This document shows, one piece after another, positions 34,762-48,250 of a DNA stretch of 64,000 nt; within the stretch, counting starts at the first letter, position 1, and each line of letters starts with the position of its first letter. This stretch comes from Paracoccus thiocyanatus. GTDB taxonomy: Bacteria > Pseudomonadota > Alphaproteobacteria > Rhodobacterales > Rhodobacteraceae. The notes under the pieces are model-generated. The model made no database searches. It saw only the letters and a program-made list of their open reading frames with translations, and was not told the DNA's origin. Where the stretch lies: NCBI RefSeq assembly GCF_900156255.1, contig NZ_FTMK01000002.1, positions 1 through 64,000 of the forward strand. The letters are read 5' to 3'. Made by a program: the position numbers and the translations under genes.

Positions 34762-36351
34762 ATGAGTATCTGGATGGCCCGTATCGCCTTCATTCTGCTT
34801 TGCCACAAGGATCCCAAGGGGGTGGTGGCGCAGGCCCGCCGGCTGACCGGCTCGGGCGATTACGTCTCGATCCATTTCGACGGCCGGGCCAATATGCGCG
34901 ATTTCGAGATGATCCGCGCGGCGCTGGCCGACAACCCTTCGGTGGTCTTTGCGCAGCGGCGCTGGAAATGCGGCTGGGGCGAATGGTCGCTGGTCGGCGC
35001 CACGCTGGAGGCGGTGCGCGCCGCCGTCGCCGCCTTTCCGCTGGCCACGCATTTCTACATGCTGTCCGGGGATTGCATGCCGATCAAGTCGGCCGAATAC
35101 GCCCATGGCTTTCTGGACGGCGAGGATTGCGACTATATCGAGAATTTCGATTTCTTCGAATCGGACTGGATCAAGACCGGCTTCAAGGAAGAGCGGCTGG
35201 TCTATCGGCACTGGTTCAACGAGCGCACGCAGAAATGGCTGTTCTATACCAGCTACGAGCTGCAAAAGCGATTCGGCCTGACCCGCGCGGTGCCGGCCGA
35301 CATCCAGGTCATGATCGGCTCGCAATGGTGGTGCCTGCGCCGCCAGACGGTCGAGAAGGTGCTGAATTTCTGCGCCGGCCGCCCCGAGGTGATGGGGTTC
35401 TTCGCGACGACCTGGATCCCGGACGAGACCTTTTTCCAGACCATCGTGGCCCATGTCGTGCCCCGGCGCGAGATCCGTTCGCGGACCCTCACCTATCTGG
35501 TCTTTACCGATTACGGCATGCCCGTCACCTTTTATAACGACCATTACGACCTGTTGCTGGGGCAGAACTACCTGTTTGCGCGCAAGATCAGCCCCGAGGC
35601 GATCCGCCTGCGCGAGCGGCTGGGGGCGCTGTGGACGGCCGGCGGGGTGCATTTCCCGATCTCGAACGAGGCGACGGGGCTGTTTCGCTTTGTCACCGCC
35701 CGCGGCCGGGTCGGGCGGCGCTTCGGCCAGCGGTTCTGGGAAGCCGAGGGCAGCCTGGGCCGTGATAACTCGCTGCTTCTGGTGGTGGCCAAGAAATGGC
35801 ATGTGGCCAAGCGGCTGACCGATGCGATCCGCCGCCACACCGCGATCCCGGCGGTGGATTTCGTCTTCAACGAGATCGAGGCGCATCTGCCGGACCTGGG
35901 CGGGGTCGAAACCACCCTGGAAAAGCGCGACCGCCACCGCCGGGCGCTGATCCGGCTGCTGTTTCAGCATTTCGAATCGCACCGGCTGGTGCTGTGCCTT
36001 GACCCTTCGGCGCTGCACCTGATCCAGGACCTGACCTCGGACAAGGCGGATACCCGCGTCCTGCTGATCGATTCACAGTTCGACGACGACTATCTGCGCG
36101 GCCATATCGCCCGCGTGGGGCTGGCCGGCAGCGAGACGGCCCCCGAGGTGATCGAGCGGCTGCTGCCCATGGTGCGCGCCGATCTGGAGCACGAGGCCGA
36201 GCGGCTGCGCGACATGGATCTTGCCGGGCTTCATTCCATGGCCCCCTGGCGTCATGCCGAGGAGAACGCCGCGCAACTGGCGCGTTTCCTGGACGTGCCG
36301 GCCGAGACCGGGCTGGCGCTTGCCCGGACCGACCACCTGTTCAGCGATTGA
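34762..36351 (+). CDS. GT14 (core-2/I-branching type) glycosyltransferase with a C-terminal DUF5928-like domain
   Basis: 529 residues. The N-terminal half matches beta-1,6-N-acetylglucosaminyltransferase-type enzymes: IAFILLCHKDPKGV, FYMLSGDCMPIKS, GSQWWCLRR and TWIPDETFFQT. The remaining 250 residues, from about 280, are a separate domain (GRDNSLLLVVAKKWHVAKR, DTRVLLIDSQFDDDYL) that I take to be the rhodobacteral DUF5928. It probably builds a branched exopolysaccharide or capsule. ATG 34762 is used; ATG 34774 is possible. The HIT gene follows 11 bp downstream. Confidence 0.86.
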   Translation: MSIWMARIAFILLCHKDPKGVVAQARRLTGSGDYVSIHFDGRANMRDFEMIRAALADNPSVVFAQRRWKCGWGEWSLVGATLEAVRAAVAAFPLATHFYMLSGDCMPIKSAEYAHGFLDGEDCDYIENFDFFESDWIKTGFKEERLVYRHWFNERTQKWLFYTSYELQKRFGLTRAVPADIQVMIGSQWWCLRRQTVEKVLNFCAGRPEVMGFFATTWIPDETFFQTIVAHVVPRREIRSRTLTYLVFTDYGMPVTFYNDHYDLLLGQNYLFARKISPEAIRLRERLGALWTAGGVHFPISNEATGLFRFVTARGRVGRRFGQRFWEAEGSLGRDNSLLLVVAKKWHVAKRLTDAIRRHTAIPAVDFVFNEIEAHLPDLGGVETTLEKRDRHRRALIRLLFQHFESHRLVLCLDPSALHLIQDLTSDKADTRVLLIDSQFDDDYLRGHIARVGLAGSETAPEVIERLLPMVRADLEHEAERLRDMDLAGLHSMAPWRHAEENAAQLARFLDVPAETGLALARTDHLFSD

Positions 36352-36362
36352 GGAGAGCCTGC

Positions 36363-36724
36363 ATGCCTGCCTATGACGACAGCAACATCTTTGCCCGCAT
36401 CCTGCGCGGCGAGATCCCCAACGACACCGTGCTGGAGACCGAGCATACGCTGGTTTTCCGCGACATCCGGCCGCAGGCGCCGGTGCATGTGCTGGTGATC
36501 CCCAAGGGCGCCTATGTCAGCTATGACGATTTCGCCGCCAATGCGCCGGATGCCGAGATCGTCGATTTCCACCGCGCCCTGGCCCAGGCCACGCGCGAGC
36601 TGGGCGTGGCGCTGGATGGCGGGCAGGGTTTCCGCGCCATCACCAATGCCGGCGAGCATGGCGTTCAGGAAGTCCCGCATTTCCACATGCATATCCTGGG
36701 CGGCCGGGACATGGGCCGGATGGT

Positions 36725-36737
<13 letters not shown>
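36363..36737 (+). CDS. HIT-family (histidine triad) nucleotide hydrolase
   Basis: 124 residues. FARILRGEIPNDTVLET opens the HINT-type fold and VPHFHMHILGGRDMG carries the HxHxH triad. HINT proteins hydrolyse adenosine phosphoramidates and acyl-adenylates. The start at ATG 36363 (MPAYDDSN) has GAGGAGAG in front. Its last 13 bp overlap the end of the oppositely transcribed ABC gene. Confidence 0.93.
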
Positions 36738-37942
<1,205 letters not shown>

Positions 37943-37990
37943 GCGCGCCGCTTGCGGATTGCGGCCTTGCCGGGGCGGCGCGGTTGCCGG

Positions 37991-38022
37991 CCTCCGGCGG
38001 GGATATTTGGGCACGAAAGAAG
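37991..38022 (+). repeat. Intergenic repeat element, short form (copy E)
   Basis: 32 bases identical to copy D, with the core at 38001-38022. It lies between the zinc-finger gene and polA, in the sense direction of both. Confidence 0.9.
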
Positions 38023-38101
38023 GCGGGGCCGCGGCCTTGGCCCCGGCGGCGCTTCGTGGCAGTAAGGGGCCTTTCAAGGTCGGCTATAGGATGGGGCGCA
38101 T

Positions 38102-40921
38102 ATGACGGACGGATTCGGCAAGGGCCATCACCTGCACCTGATCGACGGTTCGGCCTTTATCTTTCGCGCCTATCACGCGCTGCCGCCGCTGACCCGCCGC
38201 TCGGACGGGCTGCCGATGGGGGCGGTGGCGGGCTTTTGCAACATGGTGTGGAAATACCTTCAGGACGGCAAGGGATCCGACCAGCCGACCCATGCCGCGG
38301 TGATCTTCGACCATTCGGCGCGGACCTTTCGCAATGACATCTATCCGCTCTACAAGGCGAACCGGCCCGAGCCGCCCGAGGATCTGCGCCCGCAATTCCC
38401 CCTGACCCGCGAGGCGACGCGGGCCTTCAACATCGCCTGCATCGAGACCGAGGGGTTCGAGGCCGACGACATCATCGCCAGCCTGGCTTGCCAGGCGCGC
38501 GATGCCGGCGGGCGTGTGACGATCATCAGCAGCGACAAGGACCTGATGCAGCTTGTCGGCGGCGGGGTCGAGATGATGGACCCGATCAAGGGCAAGCCCA
38601 TCGGCCCCGACGAGGTGCGCGAGAAGTTCGGCGTCGGCCCCGAGCGGGTGGTGGATGTGCAGGCCCTTGCCGGCGATTCCATCGACAACGTGCCGGGCGC
38701 GCCGGGAATCGGCATCAAGACCGCCGCGCAACTGATTGAGGAATACGGAGATCTTGAAACTCTGCTGGCGCGTGCCGAGGAGATCCGGCAGCCCAAGCGC
38801 CGCCAGACGCTGATCGACCATGCCGAGCAGATCCGCATCTCGCGGCGGCTGGTCGAACTGGATTGCCGGATGGCGCTGGATTTCAACCTGGAGAGCCTGG
38901 AAATCCGCGAGCCGGAACCCGAGGCGCTGCTGGATTTCCTGGCCCGCATGGAGCTGCGCAGCCTGACCAAGCGCGTGGCCGAACGTTTCGGGACCGAGGC
39001 GCCGACCATGGCCGAGGCGGCGCCGGTGCCGGCTGCCGTCGCCGGCCCCGCCGCCGCGCCGGCGGTCGAGCTGCCGGCCATCGACCGCAGCCTTTACGTC
39101 ACCATCCGCGACGAGGCGGTGCTGGCCGAATGGCTGGCCGAGATCGCCGAGAAGGGCGTGGTCGCCATCGACACCGAGACCACCGGGCTGGACGACATGC
39201 AGGCCGAACTGGTCGGGGTTTCGCTTTGCACCGGGCCGGGGCGGGCGGCCTATCTGCCGCTGGGCCATGTCGACGGCGCCGCCGACCTTTTCGGCTCGGG
39301 CGCGCGGGCTGCGGGGCAGATGGAGCGCGAGCGGGCGCTGGCGATGCTGAAGCCGGTCCTGGAAGATCCGGCGGTGCTGAAGATCGGCCAGAACATCAAG
39401 TATGATTGGAAGATGCTGGCCCGGCACGGCATCCGCATGGCGCCCTTGGACGATACCATGCTGCTGTCCTATGCGTTGAACGCCGGGGCGCATAACCACG
39501 GCATGGACGAGTTGGCCGACCTGTATCTGGGCCATCGCTGCCTGCCGATCAAGGAACTGATCGGCTCGGGCAAGGCGCAGATCAATTTCTCGCAGGTGGC
39601 CATCGACAAGGCCAGCGAATATGCCGCCGAGGATGCCGAGGTGACCTGGCGGCTGTGGCATCACCTGCGCCCCCGGCTGGCCGCGAACCATGTCGCCACC
39701 GCCTATGAGCGGCTGGAGCGGCCGATGGTCGCGGTGCTGGCCGATATGGAAATGGCCGGCATCCGCATCGATTCGGATCACCTGCGCCGCATGTCCAGCG
39801 CCTTTGCCCAGAAGATGGCGGCGCTGGAGGCCGAGATCCATGAACTGGCCGGTGGCCCCTTCAACGTCGGCAGCCCCAAGCAGTTGGGCGAGATCCTGTT
39901 CCAGCGCATGGGCCTGGCGGGGGGCAAGCAGGGCAAGACCGGCGCCTATTCCACCGGCGCCGAGGTGCTGGAGGACCTGGCCGCCGAAGGCCACGAACTG
40001 CCGGGCCGGGTGCTGGACTGGCGGGCGATTTCCAAGCTGAAATCGACCTATACCGATGCGCTGCCCCTGCATGTGAACCCCGAGACTGGGCGGGTCCATA
40101 CCTGCTATTCCATCGCCGGGGCGCAGACCGGGCGGCTGGCCTCGACCGATCCGAACCTGCAAAACATCCCGGTCAGGACCGAGGAGGGGCGGCGCATCCG
40201 CGAGGCCTTTGTCGCCGGGCCGGGGATGCGGCTGGTCAGCCTGGACTATAGCCAGATCGAACTGCGCATCCTGGCGCATGTGGCGCAGATCCCGGCGCTG
40301 AAGCAGGCTTTCCGCGACGGGATCGACATCCATGCCATGACGGCCAGCCAGATGTTCGGCGTGCCGGTCGAAGGCATGGACCCAAGCGTCCGGCGTCGCG
40401 CCAAGGCGATCAATTTCGGGGTGATCTATGGCATTTCAGGCTTCGGCCTGGCGCGCAACCTGCGCATTCCGCGGGCCGAGGCGCAGTCCTTCATCGACAC
40501 CTATTTCGAGCGTTTCCCCGAGATCCGCGCCTATATGGACCGCACCGTGGCCGGGGCCAAGCAGGACGGTTTCGTGCGCACGCTGTTTGGCCGCCGCATC
40601 ATGACGCCGGGCATCAACCAGTCGGGGCCGGCGGCCGGCGGCGCGCGGCGGGCGGCGATCAACGCGCCGATCCAGGGGGCGGCGGCCGACATCATCCGCC
40701 GCGCCATGATCCGCATGCCCGACGCCATCCGCCACCTGCCGGCGCGGATGCTGCTTCAGGTGCATGACGAACTGGTCTTCGAGGTCGAGGAAGGCGCGGT
40801 GGCTGAGCTGATCGAGGCGGCGCGCGGCATCATGCAGGGCGCGGCCGATCCGGCGGTGCGGCTGGACGTGCCGCTGATCGTCGATGCCGGCCATGGCCTG
40901 AACTGGGCCCAGGCGCACTAA
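38102..40921 (+). CDS. polA: DNA polymerase I
   Basis: 939 residues with three domains. 5'-3' exonuclease, about 1-290 (HLIDGSAFIFRAYHALPPLT, FEADDIIASLA). 3'-5' proofreading exonuclease, about 340-530, with D357 and E359 in AIDTETTGLD and therefore probably active. Polymerase, about 560-939: motif A LVSLDYSQIELRILAH, motif B RRRAKAINFGVIYGISGFG, motif C LLQVHDELVFEV. It processes Okazaki fragments and repair gaps. It starts 79 bp after repeat copy E and converges with hemN. Confidence 0.97.
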   Translation: MTDGFGKGHHLHLIDGSAFIFRAYHALPPLTRRSDGLPMGAVAGFCNMVWKYLQDGKGSDQPTHAAVIFDHSARTFRNDIYPLYKANRPEPPEDLRPQFPLTREATRAFNIACIETEGFEADDIIASLACQARDAGGRVTIISSDKDLMQLVGGGVEMMDPIKGKPIGPDEVREKFGVGPERVVDVQALAGDSIDNVPGAPGIGIKTAAQLIEEYGDLETLLARAEEIRQPKRRQTLIDHAEQIRISRRLVELDCRMALDFNLESLEIREPEPEALLDFLARMELRSLTKRVAERFGTEAPTMAEAAPVPAAVAGPAAAPAVELPAIDRSLYVTIRDEAVLAEWLAEIAEKGVVAIDTETTGLDDMQAELVGVSLCTGPGRAAYLPLGHVDGAADLFGSGARAAGQMERERALAMLKPVLEDPAVLKIGQNIKYDWKMLARHGIRMAPLDDTMLLSYALNAGAHNHGMDELADLYLGHRCLPIKELIGSGKAQINFSQVAIDKASEYAAEDAEVTWRLWHHLRPRLAANHVATAYERLERPMVAVLADMEMAGIRIDSDHLRRMSSAFAQKMAALEAEIHELAGGPFNVGSPKQLGEILFQRMGLAGGKQGKTGAYSTGAEVLEDLAAEGHELPGRVLDWRAISKLKSTYTDALPLHVNPETGRVHTCYSIAGAQTGRLASTDPNLQNIPVRTEEGRRIREAFVAGPGMRLVSLDYSQIELRILAHVAQIPALKQAFRDGIDIHAMTASQMFGVPVEGMDPSVRRRAKAINFGVIYGISGFGLARNLRIPRAEAQSFIDTYFERFPEIRAYMDRTVAGAKQDGFVRTLFGRRIMTPGINQSGPAAGGARRAAINAPIQGAAADIIRRAMIRMPDAIRHLPARMLLQVHDELVFEVEEGAVAELIEAARGIMQGAADPAVRLDVPLIVDAGHGLNWAQAH

Positions 40922-40976
40922 GCGCGCCCTGATCGGCGCGGCGCGGCCGCAGGGGGTATGCGGCGAAGCGGCAAGG

Positions 40977-41003
40977 GCGGCGGGCCGTGGCGGCCCGCGC
41001 CGC
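40977..41003. terminator. GC-rich hairpin between the convergent polA and hemN genes
   Basis: GCGGCGGGCC pairs with GGCCCG and CCGC across a five-base loop, with a two-base bulge. It sits between the two stop codons, but neither side has a T-run, so it may be a Rho-independent terminator of low strength or only an RNA 3' end stabiliser. Confidence 0.4.
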
Positions 41004-41008
41004 TGCCG

Positions 41009-42364
41009 TTATATCGCGGCGGAATGGCCCGATGCCGCCATGTCGTAGCCGTCGAACATGCGGGCGATCATCCGGGTCAGCGGCCGCCCCTTGGGCGTGA
41101 TGCGCAGGCCGGCGGCGTCGGTTTCCACCATCTCGCCGAAATGCGCGGCGACGGGGGCGAAGACCTGGGCCAGGCTTTCGGCGTCGAAACCGTGGTCGCG
41201 GATGCATTCCTCGGCCCGGATCTCGAAATCGCACATCAGCGCCTCGATCATGCGCGAGCGCCAGCGATCCTCGGCCGAGAAGGCATGGCCGCGCGTGGTC
41301 GAGAAGCGCCCGGCGCGGATCTTGGCCAGATGCGCGCCGGTGGCGGGGGCGTTCTGCGCGTAGCCCTGGGGAAAGCGCGAGATGGACGAAGCGCCCAGCC
41401 CCACCAGAACCTCGGCCCGGTCGTCGGTATAGCCCTGGAAATTGCGCCGCAGCAGCCCGGCCTTTTGGGCGCGGGCCAGCCCGTCGCCGGGGCGGGCGAA
41501 ATGGTCGATGCCGATTTCGTCATAGCCATCGGCCAGGAACAGCTTGCGCGCGGTCTCGAACAGGCGCAGCCGGCCATGCGGATCGGGCAGGGCCTCGGAC
41601 GGGATCATCACCTGGCGCTTGGCCATCCAGGGCACATGGGCATAGCCGTAAAGCGCCACCCGGTCGGGCGAAAGCGCCAAAAGCTTCTGCACCGATTCGG
41701 CGATGCGGCGCGGGTCCTGATGCGGCAGGCCGTAAAGGATGTCGGCGTTCAGGCTGGCGATGCCGCGGTCGCGGATCATGTCCACGGCGCGCTTCGTAAC
41801 CTCGAAGCTTTGCTCGCGGCCGATGACCTTCTGGATCTCGGGATCGAAATCCTGCACCCCGATCGAGGCGCGGGTCAGCCCCGCCTCGGCCAGGGCGTCC
41901 ATGCGCGCCTCGTCGATCTCGTTCGGGTCGATCTCGACCGAGAATTCGGCGCCCTCGGCCAGCGGAAAGACATCGAGGACCGCACCGGCGACCTGGCGCA
42001 TCATGTCGGGCGGCATCAGGGTCGGCGTGCCGCCGCCCCAATGCAGCCGCGACAATTTGACGCCGGGCGCCAGGGCCGATCTCAGCATCTCAAGCTCGGC
42101 GAGCAGCGCCTTGGCATAGGCGCGCACCGGCTCGTCGGACTGGGTGCCCTGGGTCCGGCAGGCGCAGAACCAGCACAGCCGCCGGCAGAACGGCACATGC
42201 ATATAGAGCGAGATCGCGGCGCCGGCGGGGATCGCGGCAATCCAGTCGCGAAAGACCGGCTCGCCCACGGCGGGGGTGAAATGCGGCGCGGTCGGATAGC
42301 TGGTATAGCGCGGCACGCGCGCGTCAAACAGTCCCAGCCGCTCAAGTTGCGATTGTTGTTCCAT
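41009..42364 (-). CDS. hemN: Oxygen-independent coproporphyrinogen III oxidase
   Basis: 451 residues. Radical-SAM cluster CRRLCWFCACR (CxxxCxxC), preceded by YMHVPFC, then LHWGGGTPTLMPP; the N-terminal VPRYTSYPTAPHF identifies true HemN rather than the HemW-type paralogue. It decarboxylates coproporphyrinogen III to protoporphyrinogen IX when oxygen is low. It starts 36 bp from an FNR box shared with divergent fnrP. No Shine-Dalgarno sequence precedes ATG 42364, and the promoter spacing suggests a nearly leaderless transcript. Confidence 0.96.
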   Translation of the reverse strand: MEQQSQLERLGLFDARVPRYTSYPTAPHFTPAVGEPVFRDWIAAIPAGAAISLYMHVPFCRRLCWFCACRTQGTQSDEPVRAYAKALLAELEMLRSALAPGVKLSRLHWGGGTPTLMPPDMMRQVAGAVLDVFPLAEGAEFSVEIDPNEIDEARMDALAEAGLTRASIGVQDFDPEIQKVIGREQSFEVTKRAVDMIRDRGIASLNADILYGLPHQDPRRIAESVQKLLALSPDRVALYGYAHVPWMAKRQVMIPSEALPDPHGRLRLFETARKLFLADGYDEIGIDHFARPGDGLARAQKAGLLRRNFQGYTDDRAEVLVGLGASSISRFPQGYAQNAPATGAHLAKIRAGRFSTTRGHAFSAEDRWRSRMIEALMCDFEIRAEECIRDHGFDAESLAQVFAPVAAHFGEMVETDAAGLRITPKGRPLTRMIARMFDGYDMAASGHSAAI

Positions 42365-42399
42365 GTTGCTATAGCTAGCCCTGACCACGCGCCAGGACC

Positions 42400-42413
42400 T
42401 TGACCCAAATCAA
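42400..42413. promoter_or_regulatory. FNR box between hemN and fnrP
   Basis: TTGACCCAAATCAA, matching TTGAT-N4-ATCAA at nine of ten positions. Its centre lies 42.5 bases from the hemN ATG, suitable for activation of hemN, but its last base directly abuts the fnrP ATG. On the fnrP side it is more likely to repress or to be neutral. Confidence 0.9.
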
Positions 42414-43163
42414 ATGCCCCACGACGCCGCCCTCTGCGCGACGCAGCAGCCCTGCGAGATCTGCCCGATCCGGTATCGGGCGGTCTGTGCCCATTGCGAA
42501 GGCGATGAACTTGCCGAGCTGGAGGGGATGAAGTTCTATCGCCGCTACGAGGCGGGACAGGTCGTGGTCTGGGCCGGCGACCGCATGGATTTCGTCGCCT
42601 CGGTCATTGCCGGCATGGCCGGGCTGACCCAGCAGCTTGAGGACGGGCGCACGCAAATGGTCGGCCTGCTGCTGCCCAGCGACTTCCTTGGCCGGCCGGG
42701 ACGCGAGGTGGCGGCCTATACCGTCACCGCCACCAGCGACCTGATGCTGTGCTGCTTTCGCCGCAAGCCCTTTGAAAAGCTGCTGATCGAAAATCCGCGC
42801 ATCGCCAGCCGCCTGCTGGAGATGACGCTGGACGAACTGGACGCCGCCCGCGACTGGCTGCTGCTTCTGGGCCGCAAGTCCGCGCGCGAGAAGATCGCCT
42901 CGCTGCTGGTGATCCTGGCCCGGCGTGCGGCGGCCCTGGTCAAGCGCCGGCCGGAAGGGCGCATCGTCATCGAACTGCCGCTGACGCGCGAAGCGATGGC
43001 GGATTACCTGGGCCTGACGCTGGAAACCGTCAGCCGGCAGATGAGCACGCTCAAGCGCGAAGGGGTGATCGAACTGGACGGCAAGCGGCGGGTGATCGTG
43101 CCGTCTTTCGTGCGGCTGGTCACGGAAAGCGGCGACGATTCGGACGGCGGGCCGTTAAGCTGA
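42414..43163 (+). CDS. fnrP: FNR-type oxygen-sensing transcription regulator FnrP
   Basis: 249 residues of the CRP/FNR family. C14, C17, C25 and C113 are the four ligands of the [4Fe-4S] cluster, at the numbers known for P. denitrificans FnrP; this agreement fixes the start at ATG 42414. C8 and C28 are extra. The recognition helix REAMADYLGLTLETVSRQMS contains the E-x-x-S-R reading head for TTGAT half-sites. It activates cbb3 oxidase and other microaerobic and denitrification genes when oxygen falls. The FNR box directly in front suggests autoregulation. Confidence 0.96.
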   Translation: MPHDAALCATQQPCEICPIRYRAVCAHCEGDELAELEGMKFYRRYEAGQVVVWAGDRMDFVASVIAGMAGLTQQLEDGRTQMVGLLLPSDFLGRPGREVAAYTVTATSDLMLCCFRRKPFEKLLIENPRIASRLLEMTLDELDAARDWLLLLGRKSAREKIASLLVILARRAAALVKRRPEGRIVIELPLTREAMADYLGLTLETVSRQMSTLKREGVIELDGKRRVIVPSFVRLVTESGDDSDGGPLS

Positions 43164-43241
43164 CGGCACTGGGGCGGCCGCGGCCGCCGGGATCTCGGCC
43201 CCGCGACCGGGCAGGGGGCACCGAAGGGCGGCCAGGCGCGC

Positions 43242-44075
43242 CTAGCGCGCCATAAGGACCGGAACCTGCGCCTTTTCCAGCATGTTGCGGGTTGCGCCGC
43301 CCAGGATCGCCTGGCGGAACCGGGAATGGCCATAGGCGCCCATCACCAGCATGTCAGCGCCGATCTCGGTCGCGCGGCGATTCAGGATGTCGCTGACCAG
43401 CGGCAGGGTGCGGGCCAGCACCGCGATTTCCGCCCTGACGCCGTGGCGCGTCAGCATCTGGCACAGCGCGCCGCCCGGATCAGAGCGTTCGGGCCCGTTG
43501 GGCGAGGGGTCGATCACCGTGATCTCGACGCTGTCGGCCGCGACCAGCAGCGGCAGGGCGCGGCGCACGGCGGCCAGCGCCTCGTTCGACTGGTTCCAGG
43601 CGATCATGATCTTGCGGCCGAAGGGCTCTTTCAATTCCTGCGGCACGATCAGCACCGGCGCCGACCCTTCGAAAAGCGCGGCCTCGGTCACGGCTTCTGC
43701 ATCGGCGGGCGCGCCTTCGCCATAGGGGCGGTTCAGCACCACAAGATCGGCATAACGCGCGCGCATTCCCACCAGCGTCGACAGCCCGCCAACCTGCGCG
43801 ACGGCCGAGTCGACCGACCAGCGGATGTCCTCGGGGTCGAGCCGGTCGCGGACCCTTTCCTCCAGGTCGCCGGCCGCGGCCACCGCCTTGTCGATGGATT
43901 CCTGGAACACATAGGCCGAGGCGCCCGCGTAGTAATAACCGCTTTGGGTATGGTCCACCCCCAGGCAGAACACGTCAAGATGCGCATCCTCGCGCCGGGT
44001 CATGGCAATGGCCGAATCCAGCTGTCGCTGCTGGTCGGTCGCGGTCAGAACGGTCAGGATCGTCTTATAGCCCAT
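43242..44075 (-). CDS. Universal stress protein, tandem UspA domains
   Basis: 277 residues made of two Usp folds: residues 1-145 (YKTILTVLTATDQQRQLDSA) and 150-277 (KIMIAWNQSNEALAAVRRAL, then VMGAYGHSRFRQAILGGATR). The second domain keeps the G-x2-G-x9-G-[ST]-like ATP loop in GAYGHSRFRQAILGGATRN; the first is more degenerate. It lies divergent from ccoN across an FNR box, and a TAAAAT on the minus strand at 44178-44183 is suitably placed for an FNR-dependent promoter. A Usp gene next to fnrP is known from Paracoccus. Confidence 0.92.
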   Translation of the reverse strand: MGYKTILTVLTATDQQRQLDSAIAMTRREDAHLDVFCLGVDHTQSGYYYAGASAYVFQESIDKAVAAAGDLEERVRDRLDPEDIRWSVDSAVAQVGGLSTLVGMRARYADLVVLNRPYGEGAPADAEAVTEAALFEGSAPVLIVPQELKEPFGRKIMIAWNQSNEALAAVRRALPLLVAADSVEITVIDPSPNGPERSDPGGALCQMLTRHGVRAEIAVLARTLPLVSDILNRRATEIGADMLVMGAYGHSRFRQAILGGATRNMLEKAQVPVLMAR

Positions 44076-44171
44076 GGGCCCTCTCCTTTCGCGGTTTCGT
44101 CGCGAGTTTCATCTGCATCCGACAGAAGCACAACCGCCGCGCCGGCAACCTGCGACATCCTGTCCGGGTAA

Positions 44172-47925
<3,754 letters not shown>

Positions 47926-47966
47926 GAGAACACCCAGATCCGGGACCGGGAAACCGGCCCCGGTGG

Positions 47967-48016
47967 CACCGGCCCCCCGTCCTGTTCGCGCGTTTCCAAG
48001 GGGGGCCGGTGTTCTT
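47967..48016 (+). terminator. Terminator of ccoNOQP
   Basis: A perfect 12-bp stem (CACCGGCCCCCC with GGGGGGCCGGTG), loop of 21 bases, then TTCTTA. It stands 41 bases after the ccoP stop and separates ccoNOQP from ccoGHIS. The whole 325-bp gap 47926-48250 holds this hairpin, a 19-bp direct repeat and an FNR box, but no gene. Confidence 0.75.
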
Positions 48017-48073
48017 ATCAAATCTCAAGGCTCGGGCCGTGCGCAAGCCGGTTCGGGCTGTTTTTTATCCGGT

Positions 48074-48141
48074 CTGCGGCAATTCGCCCCATCCAAGCCG
48101 TGGCGGCGCGGGGTCATCTAGGCTGCGACAATTCGGCCCAT
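48074..48141 (+). repeat. Two 19-bp direct repeats upstream of ccoG
   Basis: CTGCGGCAATTCGCCCCAT (48074-48092) and CTGCGACAATTCGGCCCAT (48123-48141) agree at 17 of 19 bases with 49 bp between their starts. They lie 43 to 110 bp upstream of the FNR box of ccoG. The GCGRC-N5-GnCC pattern resembles described RegA/PrrA binding sites, which is an inference. Confidence 0.7.
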
Positions 48142-48183
48142 GTCCCCCGGATTTCGCATCGCTATGCTCGGCCCCGCCCGCGA

Positions 48184-48197
48184 TTGACGCAGATCAA
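48184..48197 (+). promoter_or_regulatory. FNR box and -10 region of ccoG
   Basis: TTGACGCAGATCAA, identical to the ccoN box. TATACC at 48219-48224 is the likely -10 element, 28.5 bases from the box centre, so a class II FNR promoter with transcript start near 48232 and a leader of about 19 nt is expected. Confidence 0.9.
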
Positions 48198-48250
48198 TGC
48201 GCCTTCTCTGCCAGGCTTTATACCCGAGCCCCGCGCAACAGGAGCCAACC

